DNA of 64,000 nucleotides, taken from assembly GCA_028386065.3 (NCBI GenBank), contig JAKUCV010007769.1, positions 52,757-116,756 on the forward strand. Direction: 5' to 3'. The notes beneath the pieces are model-generated. The model made no database searches, had not been told where the DNA came from, and saw nothing but the letters and a program-made list of their open reading frames with translations. Of this stretch, positions 34,111 through 43,843 are shown piece after piece. Numbering within the stretch: the first letter of the stretch is position 1; each line of letters starts with the position of its first letter. The stretch comes from Turnera subulata. Lineage: Eukaryota; Streptophyta; Magnoliopsida; Malpighiales; Passifloraceae. A program made the translations under genes and the position numbers.

Positions 34111-35623
34111 TATGCATCTCATGTTTATTTTCTTTTTGTTTTTTTGTAATGTTATGTTTCCTTGGACAATTTTGGGGGGTTTTCCCCTTTGTTCTGTTTT
34201 CTTTTGTGTAGTTCCTATTAATTTCTGCCCCCAGTGCGGACACTGTTTATTTTAAGTTTAGGGGAGGCAAAAATTGGCATTTATGTGTTTGTGTTTATGT
34301 TTATGCATTGTGTTCATAGCCAATCGATTGTTGTTATGTATGCTGCTTGGATTTATTGCACCTTCTCGGTTTTAGTCGCTAAAGCAGCATGCTGCAGCGC
34401 ACGCTGTTGTTTCCCCTGTTTCAATTTCCTAATAATTTTTACACTCTTACACTAGATAATCAATTCAAGTTCAGTATGGAGTTTGTACAGGATGAGCAAA
34501 TCAAAATCAATTTTGGGAATCATGATACCAATGAGGTAACTTGTCCCAATTGCTCTATTTTAACTTAACAGTGCCCGCTGTCAGCTATTTTAGAACCGAT
34601 TCTGATTTTCTTTTGAAGCGAAATTTTTTGCATATTGGTATAATCGAGGAGATGATATAGGCATTGTTTGCTAAGCTTAAAATGACTTTTATCCTACCAA
34701 TATCATAATTTTCTACTTGACAACCCCTTTGAGCCTAGATTGATAGTCAAATTTATTTTGACATACCAACACCATCATACCTAAGCTGTTTGAGCCTTGC
34801 ATAACCATCAAAGTGCTTTAAAGCATGTTTTTCTTCAAATTAGAGCCCAAACCTGTCTGTTTGCCTTCCTGGTTCTAATTTTTAGGATGACAGCGTCGTG
34901 ACAGCACCTCTGTAAGGTGAAAATACAAGGAGTTTGTCGAGATGTTAAATGGAGCTTTGTAATCTAGGAACATGGAGATAAGTGATGTACTGTAATGCGA
35001 TCAAGGGAGTGATAAAAAAAAAAGGATAGAAGAGAAAAACTTTTTTCACTCCCTTGAAAATCTTTTGCTCTCATTATCTCCTGCTAATCTTTTTATGCTC
35101 TAAAGCTTCTGAAAATTCTTGGTTTGTGCAATATTTTGTGGAAGAGGCTATCCTAAGTTAGGATTGTAGAAGGCAAGCAGTTTTTGTTATCCGTCTAATT
35201 CCCTTTCTTTGTTAGCCCTAAACCAACCCCATTACAAGACCAAAGAAGACCTTTTGATCTTTGATTATGCCTTTATGCTCATTAATAGAGATTTGAAATT
35301 TGAATTGGCTTATGAGATGGTTGATTAGTTTGGGTACTTATCTTTTTGCAATGGCATAAGGAGCTTTGAAGGTTGAATGGCTACCACTTTGATTTTCTTT
35401 TGATCATCTCTGTGCTTTCTGAACTTTGCTGAATTAGAACTGATAATTTTTCTTCATTGAGACAATTTAGGAATTTGACAGAGGGAGCTGTAGTGTGCGT
35501 GACAGGTGCTGCTGATGTATTTAATTTCGAGATGGTTGTTGTAATTTCCTGCTGCATCATTTTCGTTGTGATTAAGTTTATCTTTTGCTTGGGGACAAGC
35601 AAAGGTTCAAGTTTGGGAGAATT
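34111..35623 (+). other. Athila-1 3' non-coding region
   Basis: About 1.5 kb without ORFs, clearly homologous to 45143-47031 in the second Athila. It contains an inverted repeat around AAGGGAGTGA (35003) and TCACTCCCTTG (35046), several CAGC-N4-GCTG palindromes, and ends with the purine-rich tract AAGTTTGGGAGAATT before the LTR. Confidence 0.8.
35609..35623 (+). promoter_or_regulatory. Polypurine tract of Athila-1
   Basis: AAGTTTGGGAGAATT immediately precedes the 3' LTR start; the second Athila has AAGTTTGGGGAAATT at the same place. This is the expected plus-strand primer site. Confidence 0.65.
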
Positions 35624-36923
35624 TGATGAGCATTAAATTACACACTTTTACAGCATGCACTGTAGTCTTTTGGCCTTGAATTTAGCATCCATTCATGCAT
35701 TTAGATAGGAAATCACTTGCTTTTACACCAAATTCTACCTTCCTAGCTCTTGTTTGCTTTCATGTGCAATTTGGTCCTTTTTGGAATGGATTTTCACGGT
35801 TTCGGCCCGAAAACAACAAGGCGCTGCTGAATGCTCAATTCCAGTTCAATTTGCGCCAGCAACAGCGTCCCGAAGCAAACTGACAGCGGCGCTGCGTCAA
35901 AGTCCTGAACTTTATAATTAATCTGGAGATCACGTGGACACTCCCTGGAAGGAAAGAAGACCTTTTGCTGCTAGGTTTTGAGAAGAAAACTTATTCCTCA
36001 AGAATTAGGGTTTTTAAAAAAGAATTGTTCCCTATAAATAGAAAAGAAAAAAATCCCAAAAGATCATCTTCGACTTCTCAGCTTTCTTGAGCAGAACATA
36101 CAACTTTCACAGCAGAAGGAGCTTGAAGAATTCGATTAAAGCAAGTGAAGGCTTTAGGTTCATATTTCGACAGCAAGTCGCTGTCGCTTATTACTTTGTT
36201 TGTTGTTCTTAGTTTCTTCAAGAACTAAATTCCTTAATCTAGGTTTATGGGATGTAGCTACAGTTATGTTTGAGTAATAATTCGTGTTTTGGCTTTTATT
36301 GTTCGTCGTTACCTTGATTTGTGTATGGAGAGCTTAACAGCGCATGCGGCCTGATCACCCTCTTGTGCACCTTAGACGACCTAGCGAAGCACTGAACAGG
36401 AGAAGTTAGGAAATCTGATCGTTTCTTACACAAAATCTATTCTAACAGTTGTCGAAAGAGATTTTTAGGATAGTTGAGGATCCAGCGCCTAGTACAGCGC
36501 CTACTGCACCTTAGGACATGCAACACTGGCGAACAGCAGGTTGTTCGGGACTAGGGTAGGTTTACAATAACAGTGAACAGCTGGTTATAGATGATAAAGA
36601 CTAGGGAGCCCTACAAGGCAGACGAATAAATTAGCCCAACCATAGTTTTATTATTTAGACAGCACCCGCTGTAGTGAACCCTGGACAACCTAGGTTTCTT
36701 TATTACTGCATCACCTCACCAATACACGCTGTCTTTTTATTTACTATTTATTTATTTTATTTTTGCTGCCTATTACTCTCATCAAATCAACTCTTGTATT
36801 TACTTGTTGTTTTATAGCCTAATCGATCGAAAGCTCTAAGAACAGTGTTATTTCGCAATCCCTGTGATTCGACCTTGTTTACTACAGCAACGCTGTGCAC
36901 TTGCAGCCGGTTTTGCACGAACA
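35624..36923 (+). repeat. Athila-1 3' LTR
   Basis: 1300 bp starting TGATGAGCATT and ending GCACGAACA, followed at once by P450 codons. Compared with the 5' LTR it lacks the 176-bp duplication and about 36 bp near 35927. Several substitutions per 60 bases are visible, so insertion is not very recent. Confidence 0.93.
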
Positions 36924-37531
36924 TTGGCCCTCCAAAGCTGCCTATTATTGGTAACCTGCATCAACTGGGGAAATGGCCTCACCCTTCCCTTTGGGAAATG
37001 TCAAAGAACTTTGGCCAAGACATGCAGGTTCGGCTCGGTAGAACCACTGCCCTTGTGCTCTCTTCACCCGAAACCTCCAGGGAAGTCATAAAAGATCATG
37101 ATCAAGATTGTTGTAGCCATCGCCCATCGGTTGGCCCACGAAGGCTTTCTTATAATTTTCTAGACGTAGCATTCTCTCCCTACTCAAATCACTGGAAAGA
37201 GATTCGTACCCTCCTTGTAGTTGAGCTCCTGAGCATGAAGAGAGTAAGCATGTTTTGGTATGCAAGGAATGAGCAAATACAAGAGCTAATTGCATTCTTG
37301 TCCACAGTATACCCAAACCCTGTAAACCTCACTAGGGAAGTGTTTAAAATGACAGATGGTTTCATTGGGAGTGTTGCCTTCGGTAAGAATTGTGGGAAAC
37401 TAGAATTTAAGAAAGAATTGGGTGAGGTAATCAATGGGGCCTTTGAAATGTTGAACCACTTCAACGCTGAGGATTTCTTCCCAATAGTAGGTAAATTTAT
37501 TGATCGCCTGACAGGAGTGGCTGCTCATCGT
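36924..37531 (+). pseudogene. P450 pseudogene, hinge to F-helix region
   Basis: An uninterrupted frame starts with Pro-Pro-Lys-Leu-Pro-Ile-Ile-Gly-Asn-Leu-His-Gln-Leu-Gly, the hinge and first beta region of CYP71-clan P450s. It continues through the C-helix motif (His-Trp-Lys-Glu-Ile-Arg, usually Trp-Arg-x-x-Arg/Lys) and ends at Val-Ala-Ala-His-Arg, where a copia LTR begins. About 200 residues with no stop codon suggest that inactivation is fairly recent or came from the insertions first. Confidence 0.9.
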
Positions 37532-39296
37532 TGTTAGTATATAGCACGACACTTAACATCTGTACGTGATAACACAATTCTTATCACAGATAGTTATCCT
37601 CTTCTTCCTAGGAAGTTATGTTGATGTAGATTTCTATACTATGTATTCCTCTTACTCATGCAAGTTACTGATGTACACTATTATTATATATACAAGTCTC
37701 GGCTGTGAGATAGATAGCTAGAGAGTCTTTCACTCCCAATACTTCTATTAGCTACAGTTCTATATCGTAGCGGAGCATCTCGCTTAATCGCAAACAACCC
37801 TAAAATTTTTTTCCCCTTTTTCTGTAATGGCTAACAACACCTCGTCTACCTTCGTAGTTTCTTCTTCCTTTGGTTCACTGTCCAGCTCGTCCACAGGAGC
37901 TTTTTCTTCTTCTGGTGCGGCAGCCCTTATCCCTCAACCTGATTCTCTCCAAACCCTAAATAACTCTCATCACTCTGTTTCTATTAAGTTAACCCATACC
38001 AATTATGTGTTTTGGCGCGCTCTAATTGAGCTCCATTTGGCTGGCCAAGGTGTTTTAGGGTATGTCACAGAAACTTTTCCATGCCCTCCACCGACGATTG
38101 TTTCTGCTACTGGTGAAGTTCAACTCAATCCTACTTATGGTCGCTGGATCCAGCAGGATCAAGCTATTCTTAGCAGCATCAACTCCTCTATTGATGTTGC
38201 TATTTTTCCTACTGTGGTTGGAAAACGGACCTCCAAAGAAGCGTGGGATGCACTTGAATCCTCTCTGGCCTCTTCTAATCAGGCTCGCTGTATGGCAATT
38301 CACTCAGCCTTACAACAGATTTCTCAACTACTAGATGAACCGGTTATGCGATACCTGAACTGCGCCAAGCGTCTGTCCGACGAACTTACAGCTAGTGGGC
38401 AAGCCATGACTCCCACAGATTTTCAGATAAGTGTTATTCGCAGCTTACAGCCTGATCTTAAAGCCTTTGCTTGTTTCTGCCAGACTAGAACCTTTGTCTT
38501 TTGCAGAGCTCCAGGATGCCCTAATGAGTTTTGAATTCCTTCATAACGATCCTCTCAAGACCCTTGCTCTCGATTCCTCTTCCACCACTACTGATCCTCA
38601 AACGGATCTCCCTATGTCCTCTGCTCCTTCTGTACATGTCACTCAACGTCAGACATATTCGGGCAATTGTTCTCAGAGGGGTGGTCGAGGGCGAGGGCGA
38701 GGCCAGAACAATTATTTTTATTCTACTCAATCCTCTAATCATCGACCCAATCGCAATACCAATAACCAGGAACGACCTCAGTGCCAGATTTGCAGTAAAT
38801 GGGGTCACACGGTGCAAAATTGCTATCAGAGACACTCTGGCACTTCTCCTACTCTCAACACAGTTTTGCATCCTTATTCCGCCTACTCCCCCAATCAGTG
38901 GATCCCTGAGACAGGAGCCAGTCACCATGTGACTCCGGAATCACGGCATCTCCATCACTACACTGAGTACCCTGGACAAGATTCGGTCTAGATTGGCAAT
39001 GGTAGTGAGCTCTCCATTGCAGGTGTTGGTAAATTCTCTCTTTCCACCGGCTCTCGTCCTTTACTTATTAAAAATATTCTTCATGTCCCAAAATTACTAA
39101 GTCACTACTATCTGTTCAACAATTTGCAAAGGACAATGATGTTTTCATTGAATTTCACCTTCACTTGTTTTTTGTTAAGGATCGAACCCACAAGAAAACT
39201 CTCCTTACAAGCAGGAGCAGTGATGGCTTATACGTTTTTGACTCAGTTCCAGAACCTCAGACGCTTTCTGTTATTAGGTGGCAGAGGAAACATGGC
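37532..39296 (+). mobile_element. Truncated Ty1/copia element (copia-1)
   Basis: A 5' LTR begins TGTTAGTATATAGC at 37532 inside a P450 codon run. It is followed by a GTAGCGGAGCATC leader motif near 37768, gag from 37827 and a protease/early integrase part. At about 39296 it stops abruptly and P450 sequence resumes, so the 3' part and the 3' LTR were deleted. The removed piece ended exactly where the P450 continues, and no target duplication remains. Confidence 0.85.
37827..38991 (+). pseudogene. copia-1 gag and protease start
   Basis: The frame at 37827 carries the copia gag pattern (Val-Ser-Ile-Lys-Leu-Thr-x-Thr-Asn-Tyr-x-x-Trp, later Trp-Ile-Gln-Gln-Asp). After a frameshift near 38490, the frame 38431-38991 shows a Gly-Arg-rich stretch and a knuckle Cys-Gln-Ile-Cys-x4-His-x4-Cys. 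Trp-Ile-Pro-Glu-Thr-Gly-Ala-Ser follows: the protease active site has Glu where Asp is required. TAG at 38989-38991 ends it. Confidence 0.88.
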
Positions 39297-39484
39297 ACTG
39301 TCGTAATCTTGAGCGGATATTTAAAACCCTGAATGGTTACATTGAAATGGTAATTGATCAACATCTAGATCCTAGAAGGCGTAGGCTAGAGCATGGAAAC
39401 TTTGTTGATATTTTGTTAGGGCTGATGAGAAAGCAACAAACCTAGTTTCAGCTCAGTAAAGATCATCTTAAGGCTATTTTCTTG
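39297..39484 (+). pseudogene. P450 pseudogene, end of exon 1
   Basis: The frame resumes with Cys/Arg-Asn-Leu-Glu-Arg-Ile-Phe, contains Asp-Gln-His-Leu-Asp-Pro and Phe-Val-Asp-Ile-Leu-Leu, then a TAG at 39443-39445, then Leu-Ser-Lys-Asp-His-Leu-Lys-Ala-Ile. The last block is the conserved end of exon 1 in CYP71-type genes. A GTTAAG at 39484 is the likely but weak splice donor. The intron would run to an AG at 39797. Confidence 0.82.
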
Positions 39485-39797
39485 TTAAGCTCACCTTCTT
39501 TTTCTTAATTTCCTTTATTTACAAACAATAATAAAATCAGTAACGCAATCCCATAAGATTTTATAGCAAATTATTTCCCTAGTATGAGATTAATAACATA
39601 CCTAGTGATTGTGTATAATGCTTTCTCTTTATTTTTATTGAACTCTTTATGAGGATTACTTTTCTCTCTTTCACAGTTTTACTTCTAACATTTCATGTCC
39701 GGCTCTTACTTTTTGTGATTTTTGTCTCCTCTCAAATTATTGATTACAAATTTTCATAGGAAAATCAGTGTCTAAAGTTAGTTTCAATTTCGAACAG

Positions 39798-40338
39798 GAC
39801 ATTTTTTTGGGTGCAATTGCAACAACTGTTACCACATTTACGTGGGCATTTTCTGAGCTACTTAGAAACACAAGAATCATGAGGCACAGTAAAAAATGAG
39901 AGGCAAAACGGAAACATTTTGCAGAAAGTAGAGGCAACAGATCTTGACACCCTGAATTACCTAGAATGTGTAATAAAAGAAAGATTTCGCAAGCACCCCG
40001 TTGTTTTTGCTGGTTCCTCACTATTGCATAAAACAATGCAAGATTGGTGGATACGACACGATGTTTTCCCTGGAACTCAGCTCGTAATCATTGCTTAACC
40101 TATTGGAAGAGACCCGAAACACTAGGATAATCATGAGCTCTTATACCCCGAAAGGTTTGACAGTCTTGAAACGGATTATAAATGGTCTCATCACGCCATT
40201 AATTTGGTGCTGGTCATATGATCTACCCAGGTTTGGCTATGGGTGCCTCTGGGGTGAAGCATGCATTGGCTAACGTCTTGTATAGGTTCGATTATGAGCT
40301 ACCTGGTCGGATGAAGTTTGAAGAATTCCCATTGGAGG
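39798..40338 (+). pseudogene. P450 pseudogene exon 2 (I-helix to heme region)
   Basis: After CAG at 39795-39797 the frame reads Asp-Ile-Phe-Leu-Gly-Ala-Ile-Ala-Thr-Thr-Val-Thr-Thr-Phe-Thr-Trp, the I-helix, then a stop and several frameshifts. Pieces of the region before the heme loop follow. The heme-binding loop can be read near 40205-40232 as Phe-Gly-Ala-Gly-His-Met-Ile-Tyr-Pro-Gly: the family pattern Phe-x-x-Gly-x-Arg-x-Cys-x-Gly has lost Arg and Cys (Cys to Tyr at 40224-40226). It ends with Leu-Pro-Gly-Arg-Met-Lys-Phe-Glu-Glu-Phe-Pro. Confidence 0.85.
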
Positions 40339-40521
40339 AAGTGGCGGACCTAGGAAAATATTTTTGGGAGGCAAAAAAATAAAATGAACCCAAATTTAAT
40401 CTCCAACCTTTAACTACCACCAAAATAAGGACCATTTTGTACAAATATATACACTAAAAATAACTCATGATAAAAATTTTGGGGGCCATGACACCCACCA
40501 GCCCCCCTGTGTTCGCCACTA
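40339..40521. mobile_element. hAT-type MITE inside P450 last exon
   Basis: The ends AAGTGGCGGACCTAGG and TTCGCCACTA match the CAGTGGCGGA-type termini seen at 7766 and 12976 with one change each. It is about 183 bp, AT-rich, with no ORF. Host codons run up to GGAGGA on the left and resume GGAGGAT on the right; the target is itself repetitive, so the length of the duplication is ambiguous. Confidence 0.78.
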
Positions 40522-40528
40522 AGGAGGA

Positions 40529-40604
40529 TGGTGGTGGCCTCACCATTTACAATAATCATGATATTATGGTTATTCCAAAAAAGCATGAATGGACTGCTGA
40601 ATAA
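40529..40604 (+). pseudogene. P450 pseudogene C-terminus
   Basis: Downstream of the MITE the frame resumes with Gly-Gly-Gly-Leu-Thr-Ile-Tyr and ends Pro-Lys-Lys-His-Glu-Trp-Thr-Ala-Glu with TAA at 40602-40604. This matches the usual C-terminal strand of CYP71-clan enzymes in length and position. The copia 3' LTR begins only 17 bp after the stop. Confidence 0.82.
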
Positions 40605-40620
40605 AGCTTCAGTACCAGAT

Positions 40621-41088
40621 TGTTGAAGAATGCACAGCACCAAGCACTAACCTTTCACACTACCAACCTCGTTACACAGGCAGACTGTGCTGAGACTAAG
40701 CAAGACTAACTTGCACAGGCAGGTTATGCAGAACCCGGGTTGGAAAAGATAGAAAACTCACAAAAACTAACAAGACAACAAATTAGAATAGAGAAAATAC
40801 ACTCTCAGAACACTCAGAGAGAAATGCTTTAATGCTAGAGAGAAATGCTAGAAAGTTTGAGAAGCATTTTCCATTAGAAAGCAGGGCCTTTATATAGGCT
40901 ATAAAATTTACTACTAAAGCTAGAAATCAGGAAACTAACGACATCCTGTAGACTAGAAAAATAGATAAAGATAACTAAGAAAGATAACAAAGATCTAATC
41001 CAGAAAATTAAGTGAAAAACTATTCTACCCAATTTTCACTAGATTAGGTAACAATCAAAACCTACCCAATTGGTGTGGGTATTTAACA
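40621..41088 (-). repeat. copia-2 3' LTR
   Basis: 468 bp. On the minus strand it starts TGTTAAATACCC after a GTTGAGGGGGAG tract at 41089-41100 and ends at 40621. It is homologous to 52376-52834. Its outer flank TACCAGAT is the same as the bases next to the inner end of the other LTR, an odd coincidence or trace of recombination. Confidence 0.88.
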
Positions 41089-42318
41089 CTCCCCCTCAAC
41101 ACCAACTCCCGTTCTTTCCACCATGCCGAGCTGATGACAAAAGCGTTTAAACTTGTTGCCACTCAAGCCTTTTGTGAACACATCTGTGACTTGATCTTCA
41201 ATCTTCACCTGCCTCAGCTCCACTTCTTCTTCAAGGACTTTTTCCCTGATAAAGTGATAACGAGCTTCCACGTGTTTAGTCCTTTCATGAAACATGGGAT
41301 TCTCGGCCAAACGTATTGCTAATTGATTATCACAACATAAAGGAATTACATACTCAGCTAACTAATGCAAATCCATCAACAACTGTACAAGCTAAGTACT
41401 CTCTTGAGCTGCCATTGCTGCAGCTCGGTATTCTACTTTGGTTGTGGATAAAGAGACTATTGGTTGTCTTTTACTACACCAAGAAACTGCTCTAGTCCCG
41501 AGTTTAAAAACATACCCAGTAGTTGAACGTCGGGTATCATGATCACCTGCATAGTCAGCATCACAGTAGCCAACTAATCTGCAATCTTCACTTCTCTTAT
41601 AGAGAATTCCATTGCCAAGTGTAGCCTTGACATATCTCAAGATTCTTCTAACTGCTTCCAATTGAGGCTTCTTTGGGTTTTGCATATACCGACTCATCAC
41701 ACCGACCGCATAGGAGATGTCTGGTCTTGTTTGAGCTAGATATATCAAACTACCCACTAATTGACGATACATCGTTGTATCTTCCAATTCTTTTCCTTCA
41801 TGAGCACAGAACTTAGCATTCGGCTCCACAGACGTTGATATTGGTTTGCAATCGTGCATTCTAAATTTCTTCAGCAATTCTTTGCAATATTTCTGTTGAT
41901 GAAGAAAGATAATTTCTTGTGTACGGTCAATTTCAGGACCAAGAAAGTGCTTAAGCAGCCCAAGCTCTTTCATCTGGAAGCATATTGATAAATTCTGCTT
42001 CGTTTGGAGAATTTCCTCTTCACTATCTCCTGTGAGGATTAAATCATCCATATAGACCAGCATTATAGCTAACTTTCCTCCACTAGCTTTAACAAACAAG
42101 CTAGAGTCTGCAGTTGTCACAACATAACCACCCTGGACTAAAAACTCAGCAATTTTGCCATGCCAGGCCCTTGGTGCTTGTTTTAGTCTGTAGAGAGCCT
42201 TCTGGAGTTTATATACATACTCGGGATGATCTTGACTCTCAAAACCCTTTGGTTGATTCATGTAGATCTCTCAATCCAGCTCCCCATGTAAAAATGCATT
42301 CTTCACGTCCATCTGCCA
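41089..42318 (-). pseudogene. copia-2 reverse transcriptase and RNase H
   Basis: From 42318 downward: Trp-Gln-Met-Asp-Val-Lys-Asn-Ala-Phe-Leu-His-Gly, a TGA, then Met-Asn-Gln-Pro-Lys-Gly-Phe. Next come Leu-Lys-Gln-Ala-Pro-Arg-Ala-Trp and the catalytic Tyr-Met-Asp-Asp-Leu-Ile-Leu-Thr-Gly. RNase H follows with Tyr-Cys-Asp-Ala-Asp-Tyr-Ala-Gly and Ser-Leu-Ser-Thr-Thr. The 289-codon frame 42261-41392 is open. Stops at about 42273 and 41389 bracket it. The RT start and everything upstream are gone at the Athila-2 junction. Confidence 0.9.
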
Positions 42319-43836
42319 GGACGACTTACCAAGGAATGATGAGGGCAATATCATCAATTCTGTAGGCCCGAAGAACCAGCAGCGCCAGCATCAGAATGCT
42401 ATCGCTCATGATATTTTCGATCCTTTCGCCAACATCTTCAATCTGCCAATCAATCAGCTTATGCAACCTCGCCATACAGCACCTACTGGAGCCATAACAC
42501 CATTCAATAATGATCAACCATATGAGCTCCGAACCAACTTGGTTCAAATGGTGCAAAACAAGCAGTTTGGAGGATCGGCGCTGGAGGACCCTAACCAGCA
42601 CTTGGAGGACTTCCTGGATATTTGTGCCACCACCCAAATTCAGGGGTGTTCTGAAGATGCCAAAAAACTCCATCTTTTCAAATTTTCCGTCAGGGATGGA
42701 GCCAAATGATGGCTGAAAACTTTGCCAGCGGGCAGCATCACCACCTAGGCGCAAATGGAGGAGGCATTCTTGAAGAAATACTTCCCCAACACCAAGATGG
42801 ATGAGCTTCATGGGCAAATCTGCAATTGCACGCAGAAGTATGATGAAACGATGGTGCAAGCATGGGAGAGATTTCAGGATTTAATCCAGCATTGCCCTGC
42901 CCATAGGGTGTACCCACCACCGCTGCTGGGGATTTTCTATCGCGCCATGTCACCAAAAGATAGGCGCATTCTCATTGCTGCCGCACCGGATGGGAAGTTT
43001 AAACATGCACCGTATGAGGATGCCAAAAGAATCATGCTTAACCATGAAGTTGATGATGAGCCGCGCCGCAGTGCAAGGGGTGTGCATCATGTTGACAGGA
43101 ACACCAATCTAGAGGCCCAGCTTGCTGTTAACTCCAAGCAACTTAAGGACTTGACAACCAAGACAATGCAACCTATCGCCTAGGTACAACCTGCTGCCCA
43201 ATATAGTGTCTGTGAAATTTGTGGTATCTCTCACTCTTTCCTTGAGTGTCCTGAGAACAATTCAGAGGAGGCAAATTTCATTGACCGCCGTCCGAATCAG
43301 TCATACAACAACTACAACCAGGGGTATAACCAGGGCTGGCGATCAAACCCCAACCAAAACTACAATCAGGGGTACCAGCATCAGGAATAGCAGCAGCACT
43401 GGCAAGGTGGACAGCAAGGAGGGTATTTTGAATTGACCCAAATGGTGAAGTAGCTGCTTGAAGGTCAGAATAGGATGGATAAGGAGCTAAATCAGCTGAA
43501 GGCCCACAGCAAGATGCTTGAAAATCAAGTTACACAATTCTCTATACAGCAACAGCAGCCGCTGGGCAGACTGCCAGGCCAACTGGAGATGAATCCAAAA
43601 GAGCTATGCATGGCAGTAACACTCCAAAGTGGGAAGGTACTAGAAGAGAAGAATGAAGCAGCAAGCAAGCCAGTAACGTTGCCAGCACCATACTAGCCCC
43701 CACTGCCCTATCCGCAGGTTTATATGAAGCAGCCACAAGGAGCACTGCTTGGTCAATCGAAAGCAAAACCAAAGGAGCAGTGCAATACAGTGACGCTGAG
43801 GAGTGGGAAGGAGCTTCCAGATCCTGTTCCTAAATA
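42319..43836 (+). pseudogene. Athila-2 gag
   Basis: One frame stays in phase over about 500 codons and is interrupted only by stops (for example 42707, 42748, 43181, 43388, 43451, 43694, 43835). It carries the capsid block Asp-Pro-Asn-Gln-His-Leu-Glu-Asp-Phe, Trp-Glu-Arg-Phe-Gln-Asp, the knuckle Cys-Glu-Ile-Cys-x3-His-x4-Cys at 43213, repeated Asn-Tyr-Asn-Gln-Gly units and a Gln-rich coiled-coil-like part. Most stops are Trp or Gln codons changed by one C-to-T or G-to-A transition, judging by Athila-1. Confidence 0.87.
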
Positions 43837-43843
43837 AAAAAAG

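Larger units (their letters stand above)
16979..36923 (+). mobile_element. Athila-type Ty3/gypsy element (Athila-1), 19.9 kb with nested insertions
   Basis: LTRs at 16979-18476 and 35624-36923 begin TGATGAGCAT (TAATGAGCAT in the 5' copy) and end CGAACA or CGACCA. The flanks CTGGC (16974-16978) and TTGGC (36924-36928) are a 5-bp target duplication with one transition. Internal order is PBS, gag, protease, RT, RNase H, integrase, third ORF and purine tract, the Athila layout. It carries a complete LINE and a solo LTR; without them it is about 11.9 kb. Many in-frame stops make it defective. It split the P450 hinge. Confidence 0.93.
16888..40604 (+). pseudogene. CYP71-clan cytochrome P450 pseudogene, shattered
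   Basis: The pieces lie in order on one strand: N-terminal anchor (16888-16978), hinge to mid-protein (36924-37531), end of exon 1 (39297-about 39484), exon 2 from 39798, and C-terminus (40529-40604). The parts read as an A-type P450 with two exons and an intron just before the I-helix, the CYP71 layout. An Athila element, a truncated copia element and a hAT MITE interrupt it. Stops, frameshifts and loss of the heme cysteine confirm that it is dead. CYP71-clan members often act after CYP79 enzymes on aldoximes, and a CYP79 lies downstream. The subfamily (CYP71, CYP83 or similar) cannot be fixed by eye. Confidence 0.88.

Noticed and set aside
34970..35060. Possible microRNA precursor in the Athila 3' region (inverted repeat AAGGGAGTGA / TCACTCCCTTG)
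   Set aside because: The stem is only about 10 bp and the loop is A/T simple sequence; too short for a plant microRNA precursor.
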